Shown: positions 44,901 to 56,900 of the stretch, in pieces | Layout: every line of letters starts with the position of its first letter | Position numbering within the stretch: position 1 is the stretch's first letter | Origin: Lichenostomus cassidix | Lineage: Eukaryota; Chordata; Aves; Passeriformes; Meliphagidae | NCBI GenBank assembly: GCA_008360975.2 | Contig: CM039195.1 | Location: 14,251,010 to 14,315,009 of the forward strand | Reading direction: 5' to 3' | DNA: 64,000 bases | Translations under genes and position numbers: made by a program | Notes under the pieces: generated by a model | The model's database searches: none | Seen by the model: the letters and a program-made list of their open reading frames with translations, nothing else | Told to the model about the DNA's origin: nothing

Positions 44901-47900
44901 CCATTTCTCTCATCCTGTTTCCTGGGAGCACAGCCTGACCCCACCTGGCTGCCCCCTCCTGTCAGGGAGCTGTGCAGAGCCACAAGGTCTCCCTGAGCCT
45001 CCTTTTCTCCAGCCTGAGCTCCTTTTCCAGCTCCCTCAGCTGCTCCTGGTGCTCCAGCTCCTTCCCCAGCTCTGTTCCCTTCTCTGCGCACATTCCAGCC
45101 CCTCAGTGTCTTTCTTGTCCCCAAAGCTGACCTCAGGATTTAGGGTGCCTCAGCTGTGTCCAGCACAGGGGACAATCCCTGCTGCCACCCCAGTGCTGGT
45201 CCAGGCCAGCTGCCATTGGCCTCTTGCCCACCTGGGCACATTTTTCCACTGAGCAACTTTCCAGCCCCTCTTCCCCAAGCCTGTTGTCAGATGGCAGAAA
45301 CTTTCCTGAAGTGTCAGTACATGGGGTTGGCATTGTCCCCTGAATTCCAGCTGTTAGCACATCAAAAGCCTGTGGAGAAAAACTGAATCCTACCTAGGAA
45401 AAAGAAAAATAAAGGTAGCCAAGACTCTGTGAAATGGCACAGGTTGCCCAAAGAAGCTGTGGCTGCCCTGGATCCCTTCAAGTGTTCCAGGCCGGGTTGG
45501 ACAGGGCTTGGAGCAACCTGGGACAGTGGAAAGTGTCCCTGCACATGGCAGGGGGTGGCACTGGATGAGCTTTAATGTCCCTTCCAGCCCAAACTGTTCT
45601 GTGGTTGTGAAAGTTTTTTTCTTGTTCATGCTTATCTGATGTTAAGCCATTCACATCTCTATTTCTTAGTTGCCTTCAAAATGGAGAACACATTTTTGTG
45701 TCCTTTTCCTTGGCACACATTTCCTTGTCTCTGGGACCTTGAACAGTTCACTGGGAGTTGCAGATCATTTCCTTGTGGCCAGATTGCACCAGGCAGCCCC
45801 AGACAGCTGCCTCTGATAAGCTGTTTTGCTTAGTGCTAAACCTTTCACATTGAATTTTGAGCAGCATTTCAAGTGCTCCTTTCCTGTAGAACAGCTTAAG
45901 ATATCCTTATATTTACATACAAACTTGAATGGGAAGAGATGTTCCTGTGGGTTGGCAGGAGGAGAGTGGATTTTGCTGTAGCTAGGAAGAGTTTGGACAG
46001 GAAATATTGACAGAAAAGATCAAAGCTTGAAGTGTCAATGGTCAAGAATGGTGCTGGGAGAGAGCACTGGTGGAACAAAGTCAGTGCTGAGAGCACTGGT
46101 GGAACAAAGTCAGTGCTGGCTGTTGTGGAAGCCTGTTGGAGATGTCCCCAGTCCCCTGGGGCTTGTGCTGAGGCAGCTTTCATCCACCTGTGTGCTCACC
46201 TCGTGACTTGGGATCATATTTCCCAAACTGAAAGTAGGCTGCACTTCTGTGCTGGGCTTTTGCTTTCTCCCCTCTGAGGGAAAACAAACAAACTTTTTAC
46301 ACAGTGTTTTTTCAAGATAATTGCTAAGAACCAGGACCACACTGGCAGTGCCTTTAGAAGTTTCCTTCTGCCTGTGCAAACTTGTTTGTGTGAAACTCTC
46401 TCTGTTTTATTTTTCTGTGCTGGGTCTTTGCTCTCTCTGTGTTAAAACTGGTTGTGCTTCAACTTCTTCAAGTCACAGAATCACCAAGGTTGGAAAAGAC
46501 TCTTGGATTGAGTCCAACCATTAACCAGCACTGCCAGACCCACCATGTCCCCAAGTGCCACATCCACATGGCTTTTGGACGCTTCCAGGGATGATGATTC
46601 TACCACTTCCAAAAGGAGCACCAAGTGCTTTCCTCTGATCGACTGCCTGCTTACTTTGTGTTCCCTGAAGGACTCAATCCATGCAGGACTCAATTCCTGT
46701 CTGCTGGGGACGCTTGAAATTTTTTGTTGCTTAAATGAGGCCACCACCCTTTTCTCTTTCCATTCAGGTGAAATTAAAGTTATTCCAAGAGGCAAAATAA
46801 ACTCCAGAGCCCCTGTAAATGTTTAATATCTTCCATCAAAGTCCAAATCTCTTTAGGAACTTTGAAAACCTCTGCTTCCTATTTTTTATTTGCCCAGAGA
46901 AGTGGAGTGAAATGGTTACTTGCAAGTCTTGCATGGGTTTTAAATAGCACTTGAAGACAATATTAAACTAACTCATTTCTCATATCACTTAAGCAAAGGA
47001 ACTCTGATAATGTCCCATGTTGGACAACATTTGAGTTATTGCATCGGTGTAGGATTTAGTCAGCAACAACCTCAGCCTGCAAATGTTGTCTTTTCATGAT
47101 TTATAGCACATTTCCTGATGAATCCCTTCCTCAGGAACATTCATTCACCTATGACAAACAAATGAGTACCAGAAATATTTGTGGCTGCTTTCCTGCTGCA
47201 GAGTCAGTCCCTGGGACTTTTCTCCTTTGGCATGAATGCAGCTGATGCTGTAAATTTGTCACCTGTTTGTAAAGACCATGACAATCCCTTAACCTCAGAG
47301 CTTCACTGATTTAACTGCCTGCAGACCACTTGGACCAACTGCTGTGAGTTACAGGAACATAATTGGGAGTTTCTGGTGTGGAGGGATTAAAAGATGAGAA
47401 TCTTTAATTCACATTGATTTTTGTGCAGTTTGCTTGACTGAGTGTTTAAAAGAGTCACAGATTGCTTTGGGTTGGAAGGGACCTTAAAGCTCATCCAGTT
47501 CCACCCTCATCCATGGCAGGGACACCTTCCACTGTCCCAGGCTGCTCCATGCCCTGTCCAGCCTGGCCTTGGACACTTCCAGGGATCCAGGGGCAGCCAC
47601 AGCTTCTCTGGGCAACCTGTGCCAGAGCCTCAGCACCCTCACAGGGAACAATTCCTTCCCAGTATCACATCTATCCCTGCCCTCTGGCAGTGGGAAGCCA
47701 TTCCCTGTGTCCTGTCCCTCCATCTCTTGTCCCAAGTCCCTCTCCAGCTCTCCTGGAGCCCCTTTAGGCACTGGCAGGAGCTCTGAGCTCTCCCTGGAGC
47801 TTTTCTTCTCCAGGTGAACACCCCCAGCTCTCCCAGCCTGGCTCCAGAGCAGAGGGGCTCCAGCCCTTGGAGCATCTCCATGGACTCCTCTGCACTCTCT

Positions 47901-50900
47901 CCAGCAGCTCCATGTCTTTCTGCTGTTGTTCCCCAGAGCTGGGGTAGCTCTGCAGGGTCTCAGCTGAGGGGCAGAATCTCCCCCTCCCCTGCTGCCCACG
48001 CTGAGGGTTCAGCCCAGCACAAGGTGGTTCTGGGTGCTCATGGCCAGTTCTTATCCACCAGCACCCCAAATCCTTCTCTCAGGGCTGCTCCTGATCCATT
48101 CCCTGCCCAGCCTGCATCTTTGCTTGGGATTGCCCCAGCCCTGGTGCACTTGGCCTTGTTGAGCTTCAGGAGATCTGTAAAAACACTGTGAGCTGCACAG
48201 GTGTGTCCAGGTGTGAATGTCCCCACAGGAGTTTCAATGTTAGGATTGAAGTGCAGAGTCGTCCTGTTGAGCTGAAGCCACGTGATGCCTTTGGTTTCTG
48301 GAGCAGAGGAGAAAGAAGCAATGATAAGGCTTGGCAGGGAATTATGAATTTAGTGATGTAAGACATCAGTCTTGGTGACAAATGGAGACTTAGGAGGGAA
48401 GTGTTCATCACTCATGCTCTTGTGTACGTTGGAAGTAGCTCAGTAAATCATGCCTGTTATTTTGGCACTGCTGGTGTGTCAGGATGTTTCACTTCCATAA
48501 AAAATCATGCAGATTTTCTGAGAACTTCAGATCCCGGAGTGCAGCAAGTGCCAGATTTTTAAAGATGAAGAGATTGTTTGTACTCAAGGCAGAGAAGTGT
48601 ATTGGACAGCCTGGGATTTGAGATCTGTGGGCAGCATCTGTGGGAAAGGCAGCCTAGCTGGGGCTCTCCCTTGGATTCTAAATGCTTTTGAGGAAAACAA
48701 GGCCATCAGGGATAAGGGAGTCTGGATTGCTGATGGTTTGGTTAGAGGTAGGAGGTGAAAGGTGAGTGGAAATGATCCCCTCTTGCTCTGAGGGGGGAGT
48801 TCACCCTGGACTAGGCAGGATCAACTTTAGAGTTTCTCCACATCATTCTACAGAGACTTCGGATCAGCAGCAGTCAGAAATAATTCCTTGCTGTGGTGCT
48901 CTGTGGAGCTACGGCTCATCTGCACCTTGAGTGGTGGCTGCACTTCTGCTCAGTGGATGCAGAGTAGCAGTGAAAGCTTTGTAGAAGGGCACTGAAGGGG
49001 ATTGAGGGGTTTGAGTGGCTTCCCTGTAAATAACAACAGAAGTAAAACCTTCATTCTGTCAAAGAAACTGAGTGAGGAGCTGCATTGGAAACCTACTGAC
49101 ACAAAGAAAGTGAAAGCAGGGATTATTTCTGTTCCCTGTTTGGGTAGAAAATGAAACTAGCAGTTGACATACTCCAAACAAAGCAGCTTTATGGTGAAGC
49201 TGTGGAGCTCTTGTCACTGGATATTGCAAATGCTAACTTTATGTGGCTTCAGTTGCAGACTGGAGAAAGTCATGGAAGATAAATCCTGATGCTGTGGAGA
49301 ATTTTTCAGACTCCACCGTCCTTGGGAAGCTGTTGCTGTGGGGTGGTTGGGAGGCTGAGGGATGTGATCTGTGCCTGCCATGGCTTTGGTCCCATGGCTT
49401 TTGGGAAGAGGTGCTGCACTAAGCGTTTTGGTGTGGCTGGGAATGTCTCCCACAAATGTCACAGGCCAGCAGAAGCCTCTGCTTCATTCAGTGTAACATG
49501 GATGTGCCAAGTTTACATCAAGGATGCTTAACCTTGAGCGGAGAGAATTTTATAATAAGTTCCTAAGATACACCTCCTGGCATTCCTGTTTACCAAAATA
49601 CTGTGTGAGTGCCCTGCCTGGTAATGCCAGAAGGGCTGTGTGAACTCCTGAGGACAGAAACCACCAGTTCCTCTCAGACAAATAACCTGCTGAAGCACAG
49701 GGTGTTGTGGGCTGGAAGGGATCCACAAGGATCCTCAGTGCTGCTCCTGGCCCTGCACAGGACTGGGCTGGGCAGCTAAGGGTTCAGACCCTGCCTGACA
49801 CCTCTCTCTCCCCCAGGTGACCTCTTGAGTAGCCTCTTGCAGAGCCCCAGTGCAGCCAAACTGCTGAACCAGCCCATCCCCATCCTGGACACAGACAGCG
49901 AGTACGTCTGCTCGCTGGCACTGGAGTGCCTGGCTCACCTCTTCAGCTGGATCCCTCTGTCCACCAGCATCACCCCCTCCCTGCTCACCACCATCTTCCA
50001 CTTCGCGCGCGTCGGCTGCGACACTCGCGCCCGCAAGATGTCCTCAGTGAACGGCAGCAGCCACACCTCGGTGCTGGGCCAGGAGAGAGGCCGCCTGGGC
50101 GTGCTGGCCATGGCCTGCATCAACGAACTCATGTCCAAGAACTGCGTGCCTATGGAGTTCGAGGAGTACCTGCTCCGCATGTTCCAGCAGACTTTCTACC
50201 TCCTGCAGAAGATCACCAAGGAGAACAACGCGCACACGGTGAAGAGCCGGCTCGAGGAGCTGGACGAGAGGTAGGGGCAGCTCGGTTGCAGTGCCAGGGC
50301 CTCGTGCTTTCCCTAAAGGGCTGTGGGGTTTGTTTTAGGGTCATGCATGGTGTGTCTGATGGCCTTTTTTGCAGAGTACTGAGCTGGGGCAGCCGGGTGC
50401 AGAGGTAGGTGTGACAGGTAAGGGTCTGCTGGGGGCTCGCTGTGCTGGGGACCTGCTGGCCCAGCTTTGTGTCCTTTGCTGTCCTCTCCTCCCCTGTCCC
50501 CGCCCATTGCTGTCTGACTGCAGGTCTGGGGTGGCACCAGAGCTGAACCTGTTGTCACAGAACACAGAAGAGGCTTAGTGAGGTAAAGGCACTGCAGTGT
50601 CCCCTCTGTCCCCTCTGGTCAGTATCTGTCACTCTGCCCAGACCACACAGAGTGGGAACACATCCTGCGAGCCATGACTTGGAAGAAAACAGCAGTAGCT
50701 TCCTAACCTTTATCGAGCTGTGGCCATTTCTGATTCTTTTTTATTTTCACTTTTTAATTTTATTTTTAGACAACACCAAACCCAGTTTGGAGAGCTCTGT
50801 TCAGTGGTGAATGGCTCCACCTCCAAGGCTCTCCACAAGCTTTGCTAGAGGCAGCAGGGAAGCAGCAGCACCTTGGGAAGCTGTGTATTCTCATTTTCCA

Positions 50901-53900
50901 GGGTGTTACTGCCACCTTTTGTTCCCTAGGACAGCTCCACTCTCTTGGATCAGATATTCCTACTTGTAGGGGAGAAAGTGAGACTCATCTTGCTGTTGTG
51001 TTGAGTGGCTTTGCCTAGGTGTTGGCAGGGTGGTGACTTGGAGCTGCCTCTTGTCACAGGGCTGCTGACATTGGCAGAGAGGTTGCGACTGTGTGAATGT
51101 GCTGAGTATCTTACTATAGGTGCACAGGGGTGGAAATAAATTTCCACTCAGGAAAAAAACCATGTAGGAAAAAAGCTGTGGGTCCATTTGTTGAGAGCAC
51201 ATGCATGTTTCTATTGTAAAGTTCCCCTTTTCCTTATCTTTAGATAGAGATATGACTTCGGGATGGTAAATCCAGACTAAGAGGGAATTCTGCTTGCTCT
51301 TTTTTTTTTTGTTTGCTAGCTCTGACTTGTGTTGCTCTCTATCTAGAAATGAGACATGTGGGACTGTGCCACCTTTTCCTACAAGGCCCAGAGAGCCAGG
51401 AGTTCCCCTCTAGATTTCAGAAAAACTCCCCTGGAAACCCCCAATCCCATCTTTATCTGGGTTCTTTCTTTTATGGACAATAGCAAGCAGCCTTTGGGAT
51501 CTTCAGTGGAGGGTCTGTAGCTGTGCTGGTCTGGGCATAGGTGGTGTTAGACATGTTATCCACAGGGGTTGTTGGTGTCTGGAGTTGTGAGATCTCTTTA
51601 TTCATTGCTAAGGTCTGGATAGGGGTGGATCTAAGCTGTTCTGGAGGGTGGAAAAGTCTACCTGGCTTCTGGGGGAGTGGAGCTTTTATTTCCCCTTGTC
51701 TTCCCCATGGAAAAGGATGTGCAGATTTTCCTTCTGTCACTTAAGGGCACAGCTGTACTTTGTGTCCAAAACTAAAGGACTTCCTGCATGAAAGTGTCAT
51801 CCTGGCTTGGACTAACAAAGTCCTGAACAAAGTGGGCACTGCAGAAACCACCTTCAGCAGATGGGTGGCCTCAGAACCCACAGGCCCTGGATTCCTTCCT
51901 TGGCTTCCTCTTGAACTGCTGGTTATTTTTGTTCTGTTAAAAAATCGGTCTGAATACTTTGGAACTGTCAGACTAGTCAAGAAAAGAGTATGTTAAAATT
52001 GCCTTTTGCTTCATTAGTGTTTGGCATTGAAGATCCCAAAATATGAGAGGTGGCTAGGAAGGATCCAAGCAATGGCTCAGGGGGCTTTGGGGCTCGCAGA
52101 GCTGGAGGACAAGAAAAAAATTCACTGCTATCAGGTCAGAGTCTGTTCAGAAAATAAAAATTAAAAGGATGAAGGAGGTGTTTGAGTCTGGACTTTTTTT
52201 CCTCCTGGCTTTGCTTTTGAAGTGTTTGATCTATGGTCAGGTGTGCTCAGTAATCTCCTGTCAAGTAGGCAGAGCTAAATAAAAAGGGAACTTCATCTTT
52301 TTTGCATATTCAAAGCAGTGTGTGGTTTTTGAAGGCTCATAACAACCTCCAGTGCTGCAGCTCTGTCAGCTGGCAGTGCTGCTGGTCTTGTTAGAAAGAA
52401 TGGGGATTCCCAAAAAAACCCCAAACCCTCCAGAGTTTGCAGCAGTGCAAGCAGGCAGTAGAGTAAAACCAGGCTGTTCATGTGTGTCTGAAACTGTGCC
52501 CAGCCCAACTTTTTTATTTAAAGGTACAACTTGAAGTATTCTTGCACTGCAGAGCTCTGTGCACGTGGGAAGGCTGGAGCTGCCTGTGTGTGTGATGTGT
52601 GTGTGTGATGCTGCCATCCCTCCTGTGGCTGATGGAGCACTGAACTCTTGCTGTACAGGTAGAGCTGGAGATGATTTTTGACCTTGCTGAGTCAGGGGGT
52701 GTTTGTACTCCCCAATAAAAGCTCACCCCACTGAGGGCTTTGCCATTTGTCCCTCAAGAACTCTCTGTGGTGTACCAAGGTCTTGCTCTTGCCGCACTCC
52801 CTGAAGATTTGGTGGCAGATTCCTTTTGGGAATGGCACTTCCCACATTCCCTGAGGAACCCCATGCTTTGGAGCAAGATTTCTCTTCATAGCCCAATTCA
52901 GTCCCAAGCCTGGGCTCAGCTCAGGAACTCTTGGATGGCTGATCTCCACTGCAGGAGGAATTTTCCTTTCAGCTCTCAGCTGAAATTTAGCTGAGGAAAT
53001 TCAGGAAATTTCCTTTCCAGCTCTCAGCCTGGCTCTCCCACCCCCTCCTGTAAATGTGCCCCTGTATTGCTGATTCCTGCATTAACTTCTTGCTTCCAGC
53101 TGAATTCCTCAGGAGTACAGTTCATTTCACTAATCCTGTCTCCATCAGTATGATGACCTTTGCTATTAAATTATTTCTCCAGGGTGGGGGGGGGGGGGGT
53201 TGTGTTTACTTGCAGGCCTGGTTGAACTCAATATTTATCTGAATTCAAAGTTGCTTTTGACTAGATTGTCTTTTCTGCTGTTTCAGGTGTTAATGGAGTG
53301 AAGGGTTGCCCATCCTGTAGGTAATTGTTGCAGGGCTTTATATTTTAATTGTTCTACTGGTGGTTAATTGTACCTTTCTTTTGAATTAAGAGGATTTTGA
53401 GTGGCTTTTATCAGTATTTCAATGAAATTGCTTTCCCTTGGGGCACCTTTGCTGTTTTTTCTCAGTGGTTTCTCCTTTCCCTTGTAGCTACATTGAGAAG
53501 TTCACAGATTTCCTCCGTCTCTTTGTGAGTGTCCACCTACGAAGGATTGAATCCTACTCCCAGTTCCCTGTGGTTGAATTCCTGGCCCTGTTGTTCAAAT
53601 ACACTTTCCATCAGGTACAGCCCCACACCCTCATTTTTTCCCAGTCTGTACTGTTGTCCTGTTGAGCAGGGTCAGCTTGTTTGCCCCAGTTAACCCAAAA
53701 AAAGAGCATGGAACTGGCCTTACTGGCACTTCCCAGTGGTGCTGGGGACTTGGAAATGGCTTCATGTGCTCTTGGATTTAGCTGGAAAATCAGAGGTCAC
53801 AGGTAGTTACCCTGCAACAACAACTTGTCTGATGTTTAACTTTGCTTCTGCTTTAATTTTTTCCAAATCCTGGGAATGGACAATGTTGTCTGGAAAAGCC

Positions 53901-56900
53901 TCTCTGACTTTCTTGGTCTGTGTTCGGGGATGCTGTTCTTTGTTCTGAATATGGAGCTTTCTTGTCAATTTTAGTGTGAAAAAATGCCAAACCCTGTGGC
54001 TTTGGTCTGTGGTAGCTCTCTGTAGAAGCTGCCAGTGCAACTCAGCCCTATGTACATGTGAATAATGGCAAGGAAACAGCTTTATAATATCACAGAATCG
54101 TGGAATGATTTGGGTTGGAAAAGATCTTTAAGCTCATCTCATCCCACCCCTGTCACTGGCAGGGACACCTTCCACTATCCCAGGTTGCTCCAAGCCCCAT
54201 CCAGCCTGGTCTTGGGCACTTGCAGGGATCCAGGAACAGCCACAGCTTCTCTGGGCAACCTGTGCCAGGGCCTGCCCACCCTTACAGGGAACAATTCTAT
54301 CCCAATATCCCATCTATATCCGCTCTCTGGCAGTGGGAAGCCATTCCCTGTGTCCTGCCACTCCCCCCTTATCCCAAGTCCCTCTCCAGCTCTCCTGGAG
54401 CCCCTTTAGGCACTGGAGTGCTGGAAGCTGGTGTAGCAAGCCATGAGATGGGTAAATGCTGAGACCAGCCCTGTAATTCCTGGGTTCTGCCCTTGTACAA
54501 AAGCTCTTGCTCATCTTTTTAACAGCTTTAAATCTTTCCAATGATGTCCTGGAATTGTTTCAGTAAAGCAAGAAGCTCTCCCCACGGACTGAAGTGGATG
54601 TTAATTCTTGTTTTCGTTGTGTGAAATCCATCTTTGCATAGCTTGCAATATTCACTGGGAATTTTGGTGTCTTTCAGCCTACACATGAAGGCTACTTTTC
54701 TTGCTTGGACATCTGGACACTCTTCTTGGACTACCTGACCAGCAAAATCAAAAGTCGCCTGGCAGACAAAGAAGCAGTGCTCAACAGGTGAGGGCTGGGG
54801 AGCTGTCAGGGTGGGACAGCATGGAATCAGGGAGTGCTTTGGGTGGGAAGGGACCTTAGAGCCCATCCAGTTCCAGTTCTATGGGCAGGGACACCTTCCA
54901 CTAGCCCAGGTTGCTCCAAGCACCATCCAGCCTGGCCTTGGGCACTGCCAGGGATCCAGGGGCAGCCACAGCTTCTCTGGGCACCCTGTGCCAGAGCCTC
55001 ACCACCCTCACAGGGAAGAATTGTTTCCTACAGCAGTGGAGAGCTTTTGTGGTCACCATGGATGAGCTGTGAGAAATAAGCTACAGCAGCTTCATGTGTG
55101 GTTGAGTCCTTTCTTTTTCTAAACTCATGAAGTATAAAAAGCATAAATCTCAATGTTTCACACTCATTCACAAGAATTCAGGCTGAGCAGGTTTGGGCAG
55201 ACAAACTGTAACTTACATATGTTGTGTGTGAACCTTGCAGGCAGAGGAAGGAAGCTTTGTAGTCTAAAATAGAGCTGGAGCACATTTGAGCCCAAATTAG
55301 AGGAGGAAACTACAACACAAGTTGCTTAATTAGTGTTCACACAGATCATGCAACTATTTAATGAATTAGAAACAAATTTTACTTAATTGGGATTTTAAAT
55401 TTCCTCTTTAAATACAGGCCATGTTATTGAGAAATACAGATGGGAAGTCAGAAGTCCCACTTGCTTACTCCTGTGTGTATTAATTACAACAGTGGTGAGC
55501 AGCTCTTCCTTGGCAGATGCAGACCCTGAAGTGGGTGGGTATTGTTTGAGAAGGGTCTCTTTGCTGCCACTTCAAAAATCTGGTGAATATCCTGGTGAGT
55601 TGTTTGGGTTGTTGAGGTTTAAAAGCCCCACAGTTTGTACCATGTGAAGTTCTGCTAAGTGCAGAAGGAAGGTTCTTTCCCTTGAGCACCTTGAATAGGA
55701 GCAGTTGGTTTTTGAAAGGCAGCCTGGCGTCATAACCACAAAGAAATGTGGAACCACCTTAGAGCAGACAGCTCTTCCTTTCAGCCTGGGAACTGTGAGG
55801 TTTGAATTTCTCAAGAAGTAGATTTTTGGGTTTGAACTTCATGATTTGCTTCTCTACCTGCATCACGTGCATGTAATGCGTGTTGTCTTTGAATCACGCA
55901 GCCTGTGAGGGAGAAAATTGTGACAAAAAGCTGTTTCTAGATCTGTCAGACGACAAAACAATAAATAAAGCTTGTGAGTGGTTGGAGCTTTGGTGTTGGT
56001 CAGAGCTGCTTGTCCTCAGTGGTAGCTCCAGCTCCCTGAGCCGTGTGAACCCTGAGCTGGAAGTGGTTGCACCACAGGGGCACAGAGGAAGTTTCCCGTT
56101 CTGTGGTTTAGAAACTTTGCATTTTGTACACACTGCCACTTTTACTAGTGGAGAAGTTGCCAAATCCAAGGTTACACCACCTTGCCCAGAGCTTTCAGCT
56201 GCTTGGCTGGTGGCACAGCTGACTGTCACAGTCTGACACTTGGCTTGCATCATGCTCTGAGTCTGGTACTCTTTATTAATGCCTGTTTTTCCAACCTGAT
56301 TTCCCCTAGAAAAGAGCAGGGTTTTTTTAATGAGACCCCTGCTGTTTTGAGAAGGAGGTTTTTAAAGGAAAAATCAAACCCCCCTTGAAATCCCTGAAGG
56401 TTGGTGTTGTGGCACCAGGAGTGATTGCATGCTCTGCTGATTTTGCAGCTTGGCATTATTTTGGGTGATCTCTGGGGTGCTCTGTACCAGCTCCCTGGCC
56501 CCAGAGAAGAAGGGATATTTCAGTGCCTGTAGGGTTGCAGTACAAGCAGGAAAGGTGCTGGCTTTGTTTCAGAGCACAAGGGCCTGAAGTGCAGTGCAGG
56601 GGAGGAGCACAGCAGCACAAACAGGCTCAAGGTCCCACCTGAGGCAGCACCAACTGCAGTACTTCCTCTGCTCCTCCTTCAGTCCCCAAAGCAGAGCAGC
56701 AGAGGCTGCTGAGGAGCAGCTCAGGCTGCAGGAGGCTCTTGGTGCCTCCTGTCTGTGGACACCTGGTGTTATTCCTGGCAAGCTGCTCCTGCCTTTCCTG
56801 TTTGGAGCTCTGGGGCAGTTCTATTCTAACAGCTCTCCCTTTCCCTTCCAGAGGCAGAGGGGTATCAGGTGTTGCCAAGGCTCTTTCCCTGCAGGTACCT

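Larger units (their letters stand above)
44378..49816 (+). other. XPO6: XPO6 intron 6 (5,439 bp)
   Basis: This is the most CR1-loaded intron. It has minus elements at 44660-45345, 46475-46630 and 47452-48185, a plus element at 45430-45612, and a probable scrap at 49700-49770. It also has a 29 bp direct repeat at 46060-46117. The stretch 48200-49690 holds nothing I can name. Confidence 0.85.

Noticed and set aside
47484..47999. Conserved-looking frames repeated at 28.2, 37.0, 40.7, 47.5, 54.2 and 62.7 kb
   Set aside because: They are frames across CR1 3' non-coding ends, so their similarity reflects the shared repeat, not a gene family.
50700..50775. Acceptor-like pyrimidine tract ending TTTTTAG at about 50769
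   Set aside because: No in-frame XPO6 sequence follows; exon 8 with the expected residues is at 53488.
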